DNA of 64,000 nt from an uncultured Veillonella sp. (GTDB taxonomy: Bacteria > Bacillota > Negativicutes > Veillonellales > Veillonellaceae): the NCBI RefSeq assembly GCF_934230905.1, contig NZ_CAKQFJ010000003.1, positions 37,408-101,407 on the forward strand. Reading direction: 5' to 3'. Positions 41,714-51,372 of this stretch are shown one piece after another. Numbering within the stretch: the stretch's first letter is position 1; every line of letters starts with the position of its first letter. The notes beneath the pieces are model-generated. The model saw only the letters and a program-made list of their open reading frames with translations, made no database searches and was not told the DNA's origin. The position numbers and the translations under genes are program-made.

Positions 41714-42892
41714 ATGGAAACGTGGAAACGAACGGTATACATCAGTTTAGTCTGTGTATTCTGTACATCCTTTGGGGTTAGCCAATTAGGCCCAATCTTG
41801 CCACTCTATTTTCATGATTTAGGTGTCAATACGCCAGAAGGTATGTCCTTATGGTCTGGTCTAGCTACAGGCATTACATTCCTTATTGTTTGTTTAGCTG
41901 CACCATTTTGGGGCCGTCTAGCAGATAGGAAAGGGCGCAAAATTACATTAATCCGATCTAGCTTTGGCATGGCCCTTTGCAATGTATTAATTGCTTTTCA
42001 AACAACACCAGAAGGAGTTGTTTTAATTCGCTTAATCCAAGGTTTGGTAAGCGGTTTTTACTCAGCATCAATTACATTGATTGCCTCTGAGTCTCCCCTC
42101 GAAAAAACAGGTTGGGCCTTAGGGCTATTGGCCTCTGCCAATCTAGCTGGATCACTTATTGGCCCTTTATTAGGCGGTTATATTGCTGATACGGTAGGCA
42201 TTCGCAATGATTTTATCATCGTTGGTCTTCTCATGGGATTAGCTGGTTTGCTAGCCACTGCATTTATCCATGAAAACTATATACCAAAGCCTAATATTGA
42301 AAAGCTATCTATTAGTAAATTAAAAGAACAAATTCCTGAGTTTAGTAGTATTGTAGCTCTCTGTGTGGCCTCCTTTATCTATGCCATATGCATCATGTCA
42401 TTGCAACCTGTCATCTCCGTATATATCAAAGGTATTGTCCCTAGTCATACAGAAAATCTTGCATTTATTGCAGGCGCGGTATTCTCTGCTATGGGCATTG
42501 CCCAATTGATGAGTAGTTCGCCTCTAGGGAAACTCGTTGATAAAGTGGGCCCACGAAAGGTACTCGTAATATCGCTTATCTATGTTGGTCTATTCAACAT
42601 TCCCCAAGCTTATGTAACGGACGTTTACCAACTAGCACTCATTAGATTCCTACAAGGCTTCGGGTTGGGCGGCATGCTTCCTGCATTAAATACATATTTA
42701 TCCTCTAAAACGCCTAGAGAATTTACGGGGCAAGTTTTCTCCTATAATCAATCTTGTTTATTTTTTGGCTATTTCCTTGGTGCCATCGGTGGCTCTAGCC
42801 TTATGGCTCTATTAGGTTTCACTACACTATTCTGGGTAAGTGGTGGATTATTCATTCTTAGTGCCCTATGGATTGCCGTTAAACTAAAATAA
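41714..42892 (+). CDS. Major facilitator superfamily efflux transporter
   Basis: 392 residues, about 12 membrane helices. The MFS loop 2-3 motif is GRLADRKGRKITLI, repeated in weaker form between helices 8 and 9 (GKLVDKVGPRKVL). Helix 5 has the antiporter-type GLLASANLAGSLIGPLLGG. This arrangement resembles drug exporters of the MdtG/TetA group; the substrate cannot be read from the sequence. AGGAG precedes the ATG. It stands alone, divergent from the trp leader, and ends at a shared terminator. Confidence 0.87.
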   Translation: METWKRTVYISLVCVFCTSFGVSQLGPILPLYFHDLGVNTPEGMSLWSGLATGITFLIVCLAAPFWGRLADRKGRKITLIRSSFGMALCNVLIAFQTTPEGVVLIRLIQGLVSGFYSASITLIASESPLEKTGWALGLLASANLAGSLIGPLLGGYIADTVGIRNDFIIVGLLMGLAGLLATAFIHENYIPKPNIEKLSISKLKEQIPEFSSIVALCVASFIYAICIMSLQPVISVYIKGIVPSHTENLAFIAGAVFSAMGIAQLMSSSPLGKLVDKVGPRKVLVISLIYVGLFNIPQAYVTDVYQLALIRFLQGFGLGGMLPALNTYLSSKTPREFTGQVFSYNQSCLFFGYFLGAIGGSSLMALLGFTTLFWVSGGLFILSALWIAVKLK

Positions 42893-42903
42893 TGCGATAT
42901 AAC

Positions 42904-42968
42904 AAAACCTTCAACATATGAGAATAGATGTTATGAATACATCAACTTTCATCATTGTTGAAGGTTTT
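42904..42968. terminator. Bidirectional terminator between MFS and M20 genes
   Basis: AAAACCTTCAACA and TGTTGAAGGTTTT are perfect 13-bp arms with A/T runs on both sides, between convergent genes. The loop is 39 bases. Confidence 0.75.
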
Positions 42969-42972
42969 TATA

Positions 42973-44217
42973 TTAATCTAATGCATTACCAACTAGACTT
43001 ATATTCCTTATGACATTTTCTAATACTTCCGCACCGGCTACTATATCATCCATAGCAGCGAACTCTGCTGAATTATGACTTATCCCATCACGGCAAGGAA
43101 TAAATAGCATCCCTGTAGGCGCTATCTCAGCCCAATGCATCGCATCATGACCGGCTCCACTAGGCATAATCATATAGTCTAACTGTAGAGATGTAACGGC
43201 TCTTTCAATCTCCTTAATCATAGACGAAGCCATAGACACTGGACTATCTTTTGAAATGGGCTCAATGGTATACGATAAGCCACGTTTCTCGGCAATAACA
43301 TCAATTAACTCTTTAATTAGAAATACCACAGAATCTCGAGCTACCTTTGAGATGCTTCGAATATCTACACCCAACTTTACAGAACCAGGAATCACATTCA
43401 TAGCACTTGGCATCACCTCCGCAATACCAACGGTGCCTACCACTGGTGGTTCCTCTTGCATCGATGTAACCTCTTCAATGCCGAGAATGATCTTTGAGGC
43501 GCCACACAATGCATCATGACGTAAATTCATCGGTGTAGCACCACTATGATCGGCATGACCACGAATGGTTACATAAAACCGTTCAGGTCCGGCAATACCA
43601 GATACAATACCAATCTGTTTCTGTTCATGTTCTAACACTTTGCCTTGTTCAATATGCATTTCTATAAAAGCTTTCACAGGTATTTTATATTCCATACTTT
43701 CAATAGCGTCTGGTTGCAAATGACGGTCTTTCAATGCATCATATAAAGATATACCTTGTGTATCGACTAATCGATGTAAATCATGTACTGTCAATTTGCC
43801 ACGCATAGCCTTACTACCCAAAGTAGCCGCGCCAAACCGGCTAGACTCTTCGCACATGAAGGATACTACTGCAATGGTATGGTCGTGTGTAACATCATCA
43901 TCTATCATACTACGAACTACCTCAATAGCAGACAATACTCCAACCACACCATCATAATTACCACCATTCGGTACACTATCAGTATGAGATCCGATCATTA
44001 CAATCGGTAAATTTGGATTTGTACCACGCTTATAACCAATAACATTACCAAATCCATCGATTTCAACATCAAGTCCCGCATCAATCATACGCTCTATGAT
44101 ATATTGGCGTCCGGCCCAATCCGCATCACTAAAGGCAATGCGATTGATACCACTCCTAGATCCTCCAAAGGTAGCCATTGCTTCAAAATCTTTTAATAAA
44201 CGTTCTTTTTGTATCAT
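42973..44217 (-). CDS. M20-family amidohydrolase (allantoate / N-carbamoyl amino acid hydrolase type)
   Basis: 414 residues of the hydantoinase/carbamoylase family. Metal ligands are in IGSHTDSVPNGGNYDGVVG, CEESSRFG and MHIEQGKVLE; the dimerisation domain starts at GIAGPERFYVTIRGHADHSGATPM, and the last ligand is in CRDGISHNSAE. Such enzymes open allantoate, ureidoglycolate or N-carbamoyl amino acids. With a purine hydroxylase operon elsewhere in the window, a purine-degradation role is tempting but unproven. It sits seven bases after an EamA transporter gene, which may import or export its substrate or product. Confidence 0.87.
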   Translation of the reverse strand: MIQKERLLKDFEAMATFGGSRSGINRIAFSDADWAGRQYIIERMIDAGLDVEIDGFGNVIGYKRGTNPNLPIVMIGSHTDSVPNGGNYDGVVGVLSAIEVVRSMIDDDVTHDHTIAVVSFMCEESSRFGAATLGSKAMRGKLTVHDLHRLVDTQGISLYDALKDRHLQPDAIESMEYKIPVKAFIEMHIEQGKVLEHEQKQIGIVSGIAGPERFYVTIRGHADHSGATPMNLRHDALCGASKIILGIEEVTSMQEEPPVVGTVGIAEVMPSAMNVIPGSVKLGVDIRSISKVARDSVVFLIKELIDVIAEKRGLSYTIEPISKDSPVSMASSMIKEIERAVTSLQLDYMIMPSGAGHDAMHWAEIAPTGMLFIPCRDGISHNSAEFAAMDDIVAGAEVLENVIRNISLVGNALD

Positions 44218-44224
44218 ATATGTC

Positions 44225-45166
44225 TTATGTCACTTCTTCCTTGTTAAGTTTATTCAATACATCTCTCTTAATTTGTCGTTGTCTATCCCACGCAATAATA
44301 AATACAGTAGCAATGATACAAATCATACCAAAGATACCCACAAGGGTGAATTCATTTCCTAACAGAGCCCATCCAAATAGTGCCGCTGAAATAGGCTCTA
44401 CTGATGATAAAATAGCCCCTGGTACGGCACCAATTCGTTTAACCCCCTCTAAATAGGCATTAAAAGAGACTATACTACCAAGAAATACTACATTAAAGCA
44501 GCCTATCACAGTTTCCCAATCCCATACGACATCGGAATGAGGTTGATGAAATAATATAGCGGCCACAATCCCACTCAAAATCATACCAAAGCCAACAATC
44601 GGTAATGTGCCATAGCGAGATAGCAAAGCAACAGGAGAAACACTATATACAGCTACCCCAACAGCAGATAATAGGCCCCAAAGTAGAACAGCATAAGGAA
44701 TACTTTCAACAGAAAGCCCGTCATGTCCCATTAAGCAAACGATACCTACCAAGGCCAATAAAACCGAGAAACTCTCACCGCTAGATGGTCGTTTGCCATA
44801 ACGAATCAACAGATACACAATAATCATAGAAGGTGCAAGATATTGTAGTACTGTGGCTACCCCAACACCGGCAAGGGCAATCGATTGGAAATAAGAATAT
44901 TGACACAAAGCCATACCCAATACACCAAAGGTAAGTAGGTCCAACAAGTCTGTTCGATTGTGAAACACTTTGATGATAGAGGACCCTTGATGATACCATG
45001 CATATATAACTGTCAATACACCTGCAGTAAGAAGTCGCATAGTGATAAGCCATTCCAAATTTATATGTTTATAATGACTAAGAAACTGAACGGAGGTACC
45101 TGATATGCCCCACAAGATAGCGCCAAACAAGGTCAAGAAAACGCCTATTAGCTTGTAAGATTTCAT
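44225..45166 (-). CDS. EamA/DMT-family transporter
   Basis: About 313 residues from the ATG at 45166 (MKSYKLIGVFLTLFGAILWG), which has GAGGAG upstream; a reading to 45205 would run inside the upstream gene. Ten helices are expected, in two EamA repeats. Each repeat has its signature: LFGAILWGISGTSVQFLSH in the first, and VPGAILSSVEPISAALFGW with LGNEFTLVGIFGM in the second. DMT transporters move amino acids, nucleosides and related metabolites. It lies between a YhcH protein and an M20 amidohydrolase in one likely operon. Confidence 0.88.
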   Translation of the reverse strand: MKSYKLIGVFLTLFGAILWGISGTSVQFLSHYKHINLEWLITMRLLTAGVLTVIYAWYHQGSSIIKVFHNRTDLLDLLTFGVLGMALCQYSYFQSIALAGVGVATVLQYLAPSMIIVYLLIRYGKRPSSGESFSVLLALVGIVCLMGHDGLSVESIPYAVLLWGLLSAVGVAVYSVSPVALLSRYGTLPIVGFGMILSGIVAAILFHQPHSDVVWDWETVIGCFNVVFLGSIVSFNAYLEGVKRIGAVPGAILSSVEPISAALFGWALLGNEFTLVGIFGMICIIATVFIIAWDRQRQIKRDVLNKLNKEEVT

Positions 45167-45167
45167 A

Positions 45168-45644
45168 TTACTCCTCAAGCAATGATACGTGTACTTTAAC
45201 AACAACCTTTCTAATTTTCATAGGCTTATCATCAACTGCTAATAGAGGACGATGAATATCAGATGGGAAAAACACGGTATAATAACCTTCTGGACAATGG
45301 ATTACACCTTCATCAATAGCTTCATTCGGATAGAAATAACAGTCTCTATCTGGATGTGACTCAATCGGGTTTACCAATCCTCGGTCTACAAAGAATCCCA
45401 TATTTTCTTCACCACATACCATAAACTGAATATCAATATACTGCTTATGAGATTCTGGTTTTGTAGTTTCAAATAATTTTGTTTCTACATCGTCTACATT
45501 GGCATACATCCTATCCCCTTCAATGGCATGACGGCCCACAGGTAAGGCTTTTAAATCTGTGGTCTTCAAGAAATCTAAAGCTCGTACGATTGCTTTAGGG
45601 TATCCCATTTTTGTATAATCTGTTGTAATATTTGAGAAAAACAT
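45168..45644 (-). CDS. YhcH/YjgK/YiaL-family cupin protein
   Basis: 158 residues. The family features are PVGRHAIEGDRMYANV, ESHKQYIDIQFMVCGEE with metal-ligand His/Asp residues, and FFPSDIHRPLLA near the C-terminus. Members include EbgC and YhcH and occur in sugar or sialic acid operons, where they may act as anomerases; the exact reaction is often unknown. Its stop is two bases from the EamA start, so the genes are coupled. AAGGAAATATAT precedes the ATG. Confidence 0.87.
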   Translation of the reverse strand: MFFSNITTDYTKMGYPKAIVRALDFLKTTDLKALPVGRHAIEGDRMYANVDDVETKLFETTKPESHKQYIDIQFMVCGEENMGFFVDRGLVNPIESHPDRDCYFYPNEAIDEGVIHCPEGYYTVFFPSDIHRPLLAVDDKPMKIRKVVVKVHVSLLEE

Positions 45645-45756
45645 ATATATTTCCTTCCCAATAGCTAGTTCAATAAGGCTACATCAAAATCATTAACTAT
45701 ATATCTTCTATGGTAGCACATATATAAAGCACTATCCATTACATTCTACAAGATAG

Positions 45757-45793
45757 AAAAAGCTCTCCACACATACTAAAATGGAGAGCTTTT
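45757..45793 (-). terminator. Intrinsic terminator of the EF-G paralogue
   Basis: AAAAAGCTCTCCA pairs with TGGAGAGCTTTT around a 12-base loop, 19 bases beyond the stop. The minus-strand exit is TTTTTCT. Confidence 0.8.
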
Positions 45794-45811
45794 AAGTTAT
45801 ATATTTAATTA

Positions 45812-47878
45812 TTAATCTTTCACTGTATGAGATGCAATAATTGCCTCTGCTTGTTTATGTGGAACCTCTTCATAAGAATAGAACTGACGATTAAATACGC
45901 CTTGTCCTTGTGTGATAGAGCGCAATGCAGTCACATAATCAGCCATTTCAGCCAATGGCACCTGTGCTTTAACAACAGATATACCTGTTCTTTCACTTTG
46001 TTCCATGCCTAATACACGACCTCGACGACTATTTAAATCCCCCATAATATCGCCCATGAAAGTATCCGGTGCAAACACGTTAACTTCATAAATTGGTTCT
46101 AATAGGACTGGTTTCGCCTTAGGAATCACATCCTTGATAGCCTGTGACGTAGCTACTTTGAATGCTAACTCTGAGGAATCTACACTATGGTAAGATCCAT
46201 CCAAGAGTGTCACTTGCACGCCAATCATAGGATATCCTGCAATTAAGCCTTTTTCTAGGGTTTCTTTGGCACCCTTTTCCACAGCTGGTATATATTGTTT
46301 TGGTACAGCACCACCAAAAATCTTGTCTACAAATACAAATTCACTACCATCATATAATGGATCCACTTGAATTTTAACGTGACCATATTGACCATGACCG
46401 CCACTTTGTTTTTTATATTTAGACTCGGTTTCTGCGGAGCCTTTAATAGTTTCACGGTATGGAATATATGGTTTTACAAGTTTCGCCTGTACGCCATATT
46501 TACGATCCATCTTATTAAGAATATGTTCAAGATGCACCTCGCCCATACAATCAATTTGTAATTGACGAGCTTCTGCATTTTTAACAACTACACAAGTTGG
46601 ATCTTCCTCTGCCACTTTAAGTACTGCGCTAGCTAATTTTTCTTCTTCCCCTTTTTTCACGGGCTCCATAGCTACAGTATACAAAGGTTGAGGGAATCGA
46701 ATGGCATCGAATGTTACTTTAAAGTCCGGAGATGTCAACGTATCACCAGTCTTAGCATTCGCTAATTTTGGTATCACTACGATATCACCAGCTTTAGCTA
46801 CAGATACAGGAGTTTGTTGCTTCCCAATAAGGGTAACCATCTTGCTCCATTTTTCTTCTACACCTTGGTTTACATCATACAGGCGATCGCCTTCTTTAAG
46901 TTCACCAGAGAAGATACGTACAAAGCTTTGTTTGCCTGCGAATGGGTCTAACAATGTTTTGAATACGAATGCAGTTAATGGTTTGTCTACATGTACTACA
47001 CATTGTTCGCCAGTTTCCGCATCAGTTGCGGTCATCACTTTTTTAGTAGCATCTGGCATGTACCGAATCATACGATCCAATACTTGATCTAACCCAATAC
47101 GAGATGTGGCACTGCCACACATAATTGGGCATACACGGCCACTAATCATCCCTTCTCGCAAGCCTTGGCGAATTTCCTCTAAAGATAATTCTTCGCCTTC
47201 TAAATATTTCTCCAACAATTCATCGCTACCTTCAGCTGCGGCCTCTACGGTCATTTCTCGTATTTCTTGGGCCTTTTCGATAAGATGAGCTGGTACAGCG
47301 ATTTCTGTTGGTTGGCCGTCTTTGTAAGTAAACGCAGTCATTTTAGCCACGTCTATAACGCCTTCAAAATTGGCACCTTCACCAATCGGAATTTGGAGTG
47401 GCATAATTGCCTTACCAAATAATTCACGCATACGTTCAATCGTACCGAAGAAATCAGCACCATCAACGTCCATTTTATTAATAAATGCCATGCGAGGCAT
47501 TTGTAATTCTACGGCATAATCCCATGCACGAACTGTATCAGTTTCTACACCAGATGTGGAGGATAGCACCATCAACATACCATCACAGGCACGCAAAGCG
47601 GCACGAACTTCGCCATGGAATTCATTATAACCTGGAGTATCTACAAAATTAACCTTATGATCATGCCATTCACAAGGGGCCATACCCAACTGAATAGTAA
47701 CATTACGTTTAATTTCTTCAGGCTCAAAGTCCATAATATGCTTATTATCTTGACCACGGCCAACAAAATCAACAGCACCAGAGGTTAATAACAAAGATTC
47801 TACTAGAGCAGTTTTTCCTGCACCATCATGGGATACCACAGCTACATTACGAATCTGATCACTACTATATTCTTTCAT
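45812..47878 (-). CDS. EF-G-like translational GTPase (FusA paralogue)
   Basis: 688 residues with all five EF-G domains. The G-domain is divergent: G1 reads SHDGAGKTALVE instead of AHIDAGKTT, while G3 DTPGYNEF and G4 NKMD are kept. Domain IV/V segments include GGHGQYGHVKIQV and MEPIYEVNVFAPDTFMGDIMGDLNSRRGRV. This is the EF-G-like group found as a second copy in Firmicutes and thermophiles; it may act in ribosome release, rescue or recycling rather than routine translocation. It is a lone gene, away from the str operon genes expected around the main fusA. AAGGAGG precedes the ATG. Confidence 0.9.
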   Translation of the reverse strand: MKEYSSDQIRNVAVVSHDGAGKTALVESLLLTSGAVDFVGRGQDNKHIMDFEPEEIKRNVTIQLGMAPCEWHDHKVNFVDTPGYNEFHGEVRAALRACDGMLMVLSSTSGVETDTVRAWDYAVELQMPRMAFINKMDVDGADFFGTIERMRELFGKAIMPLQIPIGEGANFEGVIDVAKMTAFTYKDGQPTEIAVPAHLIEKAQEIREMTVEAAAEGSDELLEKYLEGEELSLEEIRQGLREGMISGRVCPIMCGSATSRIGLDQVLDRMIRYMPDATKKVMTATDAETGEQCVVHVDKPLTAFVFKTLLDPFAGKQSFVRIFSGELKEGDRLYDVNQGVEEKWSKMVTLIGKQQTPVSVAKAGDIVVIPKLANAKTGDTLTSPDFKVTFDAIRFPQPLYTVAMEPVKKGEEEKLASAVLKVAEEDPTCVVVKNAEARQLQIDCMGEVHLEHILNKMDRKYGVQAKLVKPYIPYRETIKGSAETESKYKKQSGGHGQYGHVKIQVDPLYDGSEFVFVDKIFGGAVPKQYIPAVEKGAKETLEKGLIAGYPMIGVQVTLLDGSYHSVDSSELAFKVATSQAIKDVIPKAKPVLLEPIYEVNVFAPDTFMGDIMGDLNSRRGRVLGMEQSERTGISVVKAQVPLAEMADYVTALRSITQGQGVFNRQFYSYEEVPHKQAEAIIASHTVKD

Positions 47879-47940
47879 CGGAATCGCCTCCTTATGTGAA
47901 ACTCTGAGTTCTTGGTATATGATTTCGACGTAATATTATA

Positions 47941-47986
47941 AAAATCCTCTTTTTTCGAAAAATATTTATCGAAAAAAGAGGATTTT
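47941..47986 (-). terminator. Intrinsic terminator of the Yip1 gene
   Basis: An 18-bp perfect stem (AAAATCCTCTTTTTTCGA with its complement) around a 10-base loop, 14 bases after the stop. A/T runs on both sides. Confidence 0.9.
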
Positions 47987-48000
47987 TCATACTATTTATA

Positions 48001-48666
48001 TTATCGTCCTACCAAGGATACACAGCCACCAAGAAGAGCCATGAAAATAAGCGAGATAACGATGAAGATAACAGATGTTACAATACCAGCAATGAACACT
48101 TTCATCTTGGTCAACATAGTTTGTCTTGCCATCAATTCTAAGCCTACCCATACGGATAAAACGAAAATTGCTATAGAACCTAAACTATAAATAAATTCAG
48201 CTAATGTAGAGCTACCAAATAAACCACCGAAGATAGCCATAAGTATAAAAACAATTATATACACACAAGTACATAATAATACTTCATAACCTTGTAGATA
48301 CCATTGAACTTTCATAACAGACTGTACATCATCAGTACCACCCATTTTTACAGCCACCCAGTTAAATACATAGGAACCAACAGCTACCATAACAAAAGAC
48401 CAAATGATACTAGCAATATAAGCTAAAATAAAGAAGACGCCTGCACCAGCCCCGATGAGCATACCTAGCATAGTAAACTCATGCCTTGGAAGCAATGGGA
48501 ACAACAAGGCTCCAAACAGTCCTATCAAGATATAAGGAATAGCCCATAAGAGTGCCGTTCCTAAGAAACCTTTTTTCAATGTACCATACTGTACAACTTG
48601 ATCAATACCGCCCTTAAATGGCTGCGTCAGTAGATTCCAAAAGTCAGAATACCATTTCGTTTCCAT
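48001..48666 (-). CDS. Yip1-domain membrane protein
   Basis: 221 residues with five hydrophobic helices (for example ALLWAIPYILIGLFGALLF, GVFFILAYIASIIWSFVMVAVG and the last VTSVIFIVISLIFMALLGG). The N-terminus WYSDFWNLLTQPFKG and the central FNWVAVKMGGTDDVQSVMKVQWY match bacterial YIP1-family proteins. No enzymatic motif is present and the function is unknown; eukaryotic relatives act in membrane traffic, which gives no direct guide here. Single gene with its own terminator. Confidence 0.8.
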   Translation of the reverse strand: METKWYSDFWNLLTQPFKGGIDQVVQYGTLKKGFLGTALLWAIPYILIGLFGALLFPLLPRHEFTMLGMLIGAGAGVFFILAYIASIIWSFVMVAVGSYVFNWVAVKMGGTDDVQSVMKVQWYLQGYEVLLCTCVYIIVFILMAIFGGLFGSSTLAEFIYSLGSIAIFVLSVWVGLELMARQTMLTKMKVFIAGIVTSVIFIVISLIFMALLGGCVSLVGR

Positions 48667-48787
48667 AAAATCACCTCATATAATAAAACAAAATAAACTA
48701 TGTCTTTATTATATATGGATTTTATGTATCTTTCTACATAAATATATGCGCTATCAATAATTTAATCGATAATCTATGTCAATGCGT

Positions 48788-49924
48788 TTAAAATGACCCA
48801 GTCCGCTTGCCATAATGCTTAGAATCCCCATTTTGCTTCCAACCTACAGTATCGCCGATAGACATAACACGACGCGTCAGGCAGTCTTTACATTTATCTG
48901 CATTATCATCTACGCATGGTTTATTATCATATAATAAATATTTTGCACGATGCTCAGGGATAGTAATAATAGGCATTAAAATATTGGCACCTGCAGATAA
49001 TCCCTTTTCACGGCCCAATGGATCTAATGCTTGTAACGCCGTAGTAGCCGCGATATTTACGTCTTTCAAGAATAGACGTGTTAAAGCAATCATCTTAAGT
49101 CCCAATTGAATGCGACGCAACTTACCTGCCTCATCATCGATCCCTATCGCTAACGCCTCTTGTCCTAATGGCGTATCATGGTGTACCACATACGGCCCCA
49201 TACCAATCATATCAATATCCATATCTCGATAGAACAAAACATCATTCACCAGATCATCCTCAGTTTGCCCAGGTAGGCCAATCATAACACCGGTACCTAC
49301 TTGAAATCCTACGCGACGCAATCGGCGTAGACATTCAACGCGTGTTTCAAAGGAATGTAACGCATCGCGAGGATGAATTTTGTGATATAACTCTTTATTC
49401 GTCGTTTCAATACGCAATAAATAGCGGCTAGCACCAGCTTCACGCATACGGCGGTATGCCTCTTCGCTTTGCTCCCCTACGCACATCGTGATACCGAGGG
49501 AACCATCGCCGATGGCTTTAATGTCGCGGATAAGATTGACTACATAATCGACAAATGTATCATCACAGCGTTCTCCAGATTGAAGCGTAATGGAACCATA
49601 TTCATGATCATACGCCCACTGTGCCATCTTGATAATATCTTCACGATTCATATCAAAGCGTTCCGTCTTATCATTTTCACGGCGGATACCACAGTAATTA
49701 CAGTTTTTAATGCATCGGTTCGAGAATTCGATGAGGCCACGATAGTACGCCACAGGCTGTACATATTTTGCCTTGACCTCGTACGCCTTTTTATAGAGTA
49801 ACTGCAGCTGTTCTTCATCAGTTACAGTCATAAGAAATCTTAGCTCATCCTCTGTCAGCCATTCATCGCCGACGAGGTCTTTTGCGAGAATATCTTGCAC
49901 TAGCAAATCATCACTTCCTTTCAT
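48788..49924 (-). CDS. hydE: HydE, radical SAM maturase of [FeFe] hydrogenase
   Basis: 378 residues. The radical SAM motif CIKNCNYCGIRREN gives Cys71, Cys75 and Cys78, preceded by the LIEFSNR lead-in typical of HydE. YLLRIETTNKELYHKIHP and GVMIGLPGQTEDDL continue the BioB-like barrel. A C-terminal Cys cluster (KPCVDDNADKCKDC) resembles the optional second Fe-S site of HydE. The ATG at 49924 lacks a binding site; a TTG at 49906 has AAAGGAAG upstream and may be the true start. It overlaps yaaA by 14 bases on the longer reading. HydF and HydG are not in the window. Confidence 0.85.
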   Translation of the reverse strand: MKGSDDLLVQDILAKDLVGDEWLTEDELRFLMTVTDEEQLQLLYKKAYEVKAKYVQPVAYYRGLIEFSNRCIKNCNYCGIRRENDKTERFDMNREDIIKMAQWAYDHEYGSITLQSGERCDDTFVDYVVNLIRDIKAIGDGSLGITMCVGEQSEEAYRRMREAGASRYLLRIETTNKELYHKIHPRDALHSFETRVECLRRLRRVGFQVGTGVMIGLPGQTEDDLVNDVLFYRDMDIDMIGMGPYVVHHDTPLGQEALAIGIDDEAGKLRRIQLGLKMIALTRLFLKDVNIAATTALQALDPLGREKGLSAGANILMPIITIPEHRAKYLLYDNKPCVDDNADKCKDCLTRRVMSIGDTVGWKQNGDSKHYGKRTGSF

Positions 49925-50645
49925 AACGAATCGTCATCGATTCGCTTGGTATCGTAATAGATTCAATATCAGTACCGCAGATAAATCCATTAATTTTGCG
50001 TGGTAAATCTCGCACATGCTTCACTTGATTCATCAAACATGCATGCGCCATCATACCACGACTCATTTTGGAGGACGTACTCATCTGTTTATATGTGTCG
50101 CCTCGTAATTCCCAAAATTCAACAGTTACCACCTTTGGATGGTTCACCATTTTTGCATATTCTTTAGACGCTAAGTTTAGGATCCAATCCTCCTTGTGAA
50201 AGTACGCATCTACCGCTTCACGCCAAGTTTCATATAAATTAATTCCTACCTTATCGACCATATCTAATCGATAGTCTCTAACGCCCATCGTAGGTTCTAC
50301 AACGCCGTATAATGCAGACATAATAGCCAAATGAGTTTCACCAAAAGCCTTAGCCTCATCAGATAGTCCTACCCAATCTAAATATTTAAAGGCAATGCCA
50401 TCGTAGCTTTCACAAGCAAAACCTACAGGATGAGACTCAAACGCTTCATAAAAATCGAAAATAGATTGTGCCTTATCACCTTTTAGTTTTAGGGCCTTAC
50501 CAAGTGCTGCTACATCGAGAGATTGTATATGTTTTACAATCTTTTGCGTAATATGTGATTGGAACTGACCGTCACGTACTTCGCTGTCATTACAGGTAGC
50601 AGAAAGAATCGTTTTTGTCTTACTAGGAGAGAGGACGATTTTCAT
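49911..50645 (-). CDS. yaaA: YaaA (UPF0246) peroxide stress protein
   Basis: 244 residues. MKIVLSPSKTK at the start and the conserved VGFACESYDGIAFKYLDW, LMSALYGVVEPT-like (here IMSALYGVVEPTMGVRDYRLDM) and MAHACLMNQV regions mark YaaA. In E. coli YaaA lowers free iron and limits damage under peroxide. It overlaps the upstream unknown gene by 23 bases and hydE downstream, so all three are co-translated. Pairing with an oxygen-sensitive Fe-S maturase is notable for an anaerobe. Confidence 0.88.
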   Translation of the reverse strand: MKIVLSPSKTKTILSATCNDSEVRDGQFQSHITQKIVKHIQSLDVAALGKALKLKGDKAQSIFDFYEAFESHPVGFACESYDGIAFKYLDWVGLSDEAKAFGETHLAIMSALYGVVEPTMGVRDYRLDMVDKVGINLYETWREAVDAYFHKEDWILNLASKEYAKMVNHPKVVTVEFWELRGDTYKQMSTSSKMSRGMMAHACLMNQVKHVRDLPRKINGFICGTDIESITIPSESMTIRYERK

Positions 50646-51234
50646 GAGATAATTCTGCCTTAATACTTTCCTCTGTCAAATGATCGATAAGATCTGGATT
50701 CCACAACATGAGAGGCACAGCCACAACGTGACTTGCTTTCATTTCTTTACATAATTTAATACATTCTGCCAAGTATGGAGATTCATTATCGTGAATGTCA
50801 CAAATAATCACTACGTGACGTCCCTTAAGATTAACCCCTTCATAATCAATGCTTTCACCAGATACAGTAAGTAACCCCGTCTCTAAACGGCCTTCGCTCA
50901 TATCATTTACGCGAGACATTAAAATATGTTCAAGCATAGTAGATACAGGAGTCACAACCGGGCCAGTACCAACGAGAGCCTCTGGTTGAGCATGAACGAT
51001 AACAGTTTTTTTACGTTTGTCAGTTCTAAATTCCATAAGCGCATGTTCTAATGCGGAGAAAAATACGAACAACTGCCAAGGATCTAACGATCCTGTCTGG
51101 AACATATCAATAATAGCACCATCTTCTTCGATATTTAGACGAGCTAATAATTCCTCTGCAATATCTCGAACAACCTCTTTATAATCAGATTGTAATGGTG
51201 CATTTAGTTCATTCAAATCTTTTTCTGTTGCCAT
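50623..51234 (-). CDS. Unknown protein, phosphoribosyltransferase-like C-terminal half
   Basis: About 203 residues starting MATEKDLNELN at 51234, with GGAGG nine bases upstream. No family is recognised with confidence. The first 60 residues look helical (VVRDIAEELLARLNIEED). The second half has a strand-helix pattern with GRHVVIICDIHDNESPYLAECIKL and ASHVVAVPLML, reminiscent of the PRPP loop of type I phosphoribosyltransferases but without the usual DDxxxTG. First gene of the unit with yaaA and hydE. Overlaps show it is made with them. A degenerate or regulatory nucleotide-binding fold is one possibility. Confidence 0.65.
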   Translation of the reverse strand: MATEKDLNELNAPLQSDYKEVVRDIAEELLARLNIEEDGAIIDMFQTGSLDPWQLFVFFSALEHALMEFRTDKRKKTVIVHAQPEALVGTGPVVTPVSTMLEHILMSRVNDMSEGRLETGLLTVSGESIDYEGVNLKGRHVVIICDIHDNESPYLAECIKLCKEMKASHVVAVPLMLWNPDLIDHLTEESIKAELSHENRPLS

Positions 51235-51372
51235 AAAATCCTCCAAAACATATATAAACTGCTATAGTAGCCAATTAAATTCTATTCTTTATTGTACCAT
51301 ATTTCAAAGGCTTATACGTTACTATAACTACATTTCTTCAATCTATTTTGTTCTAATTCCATACAAAATAAA

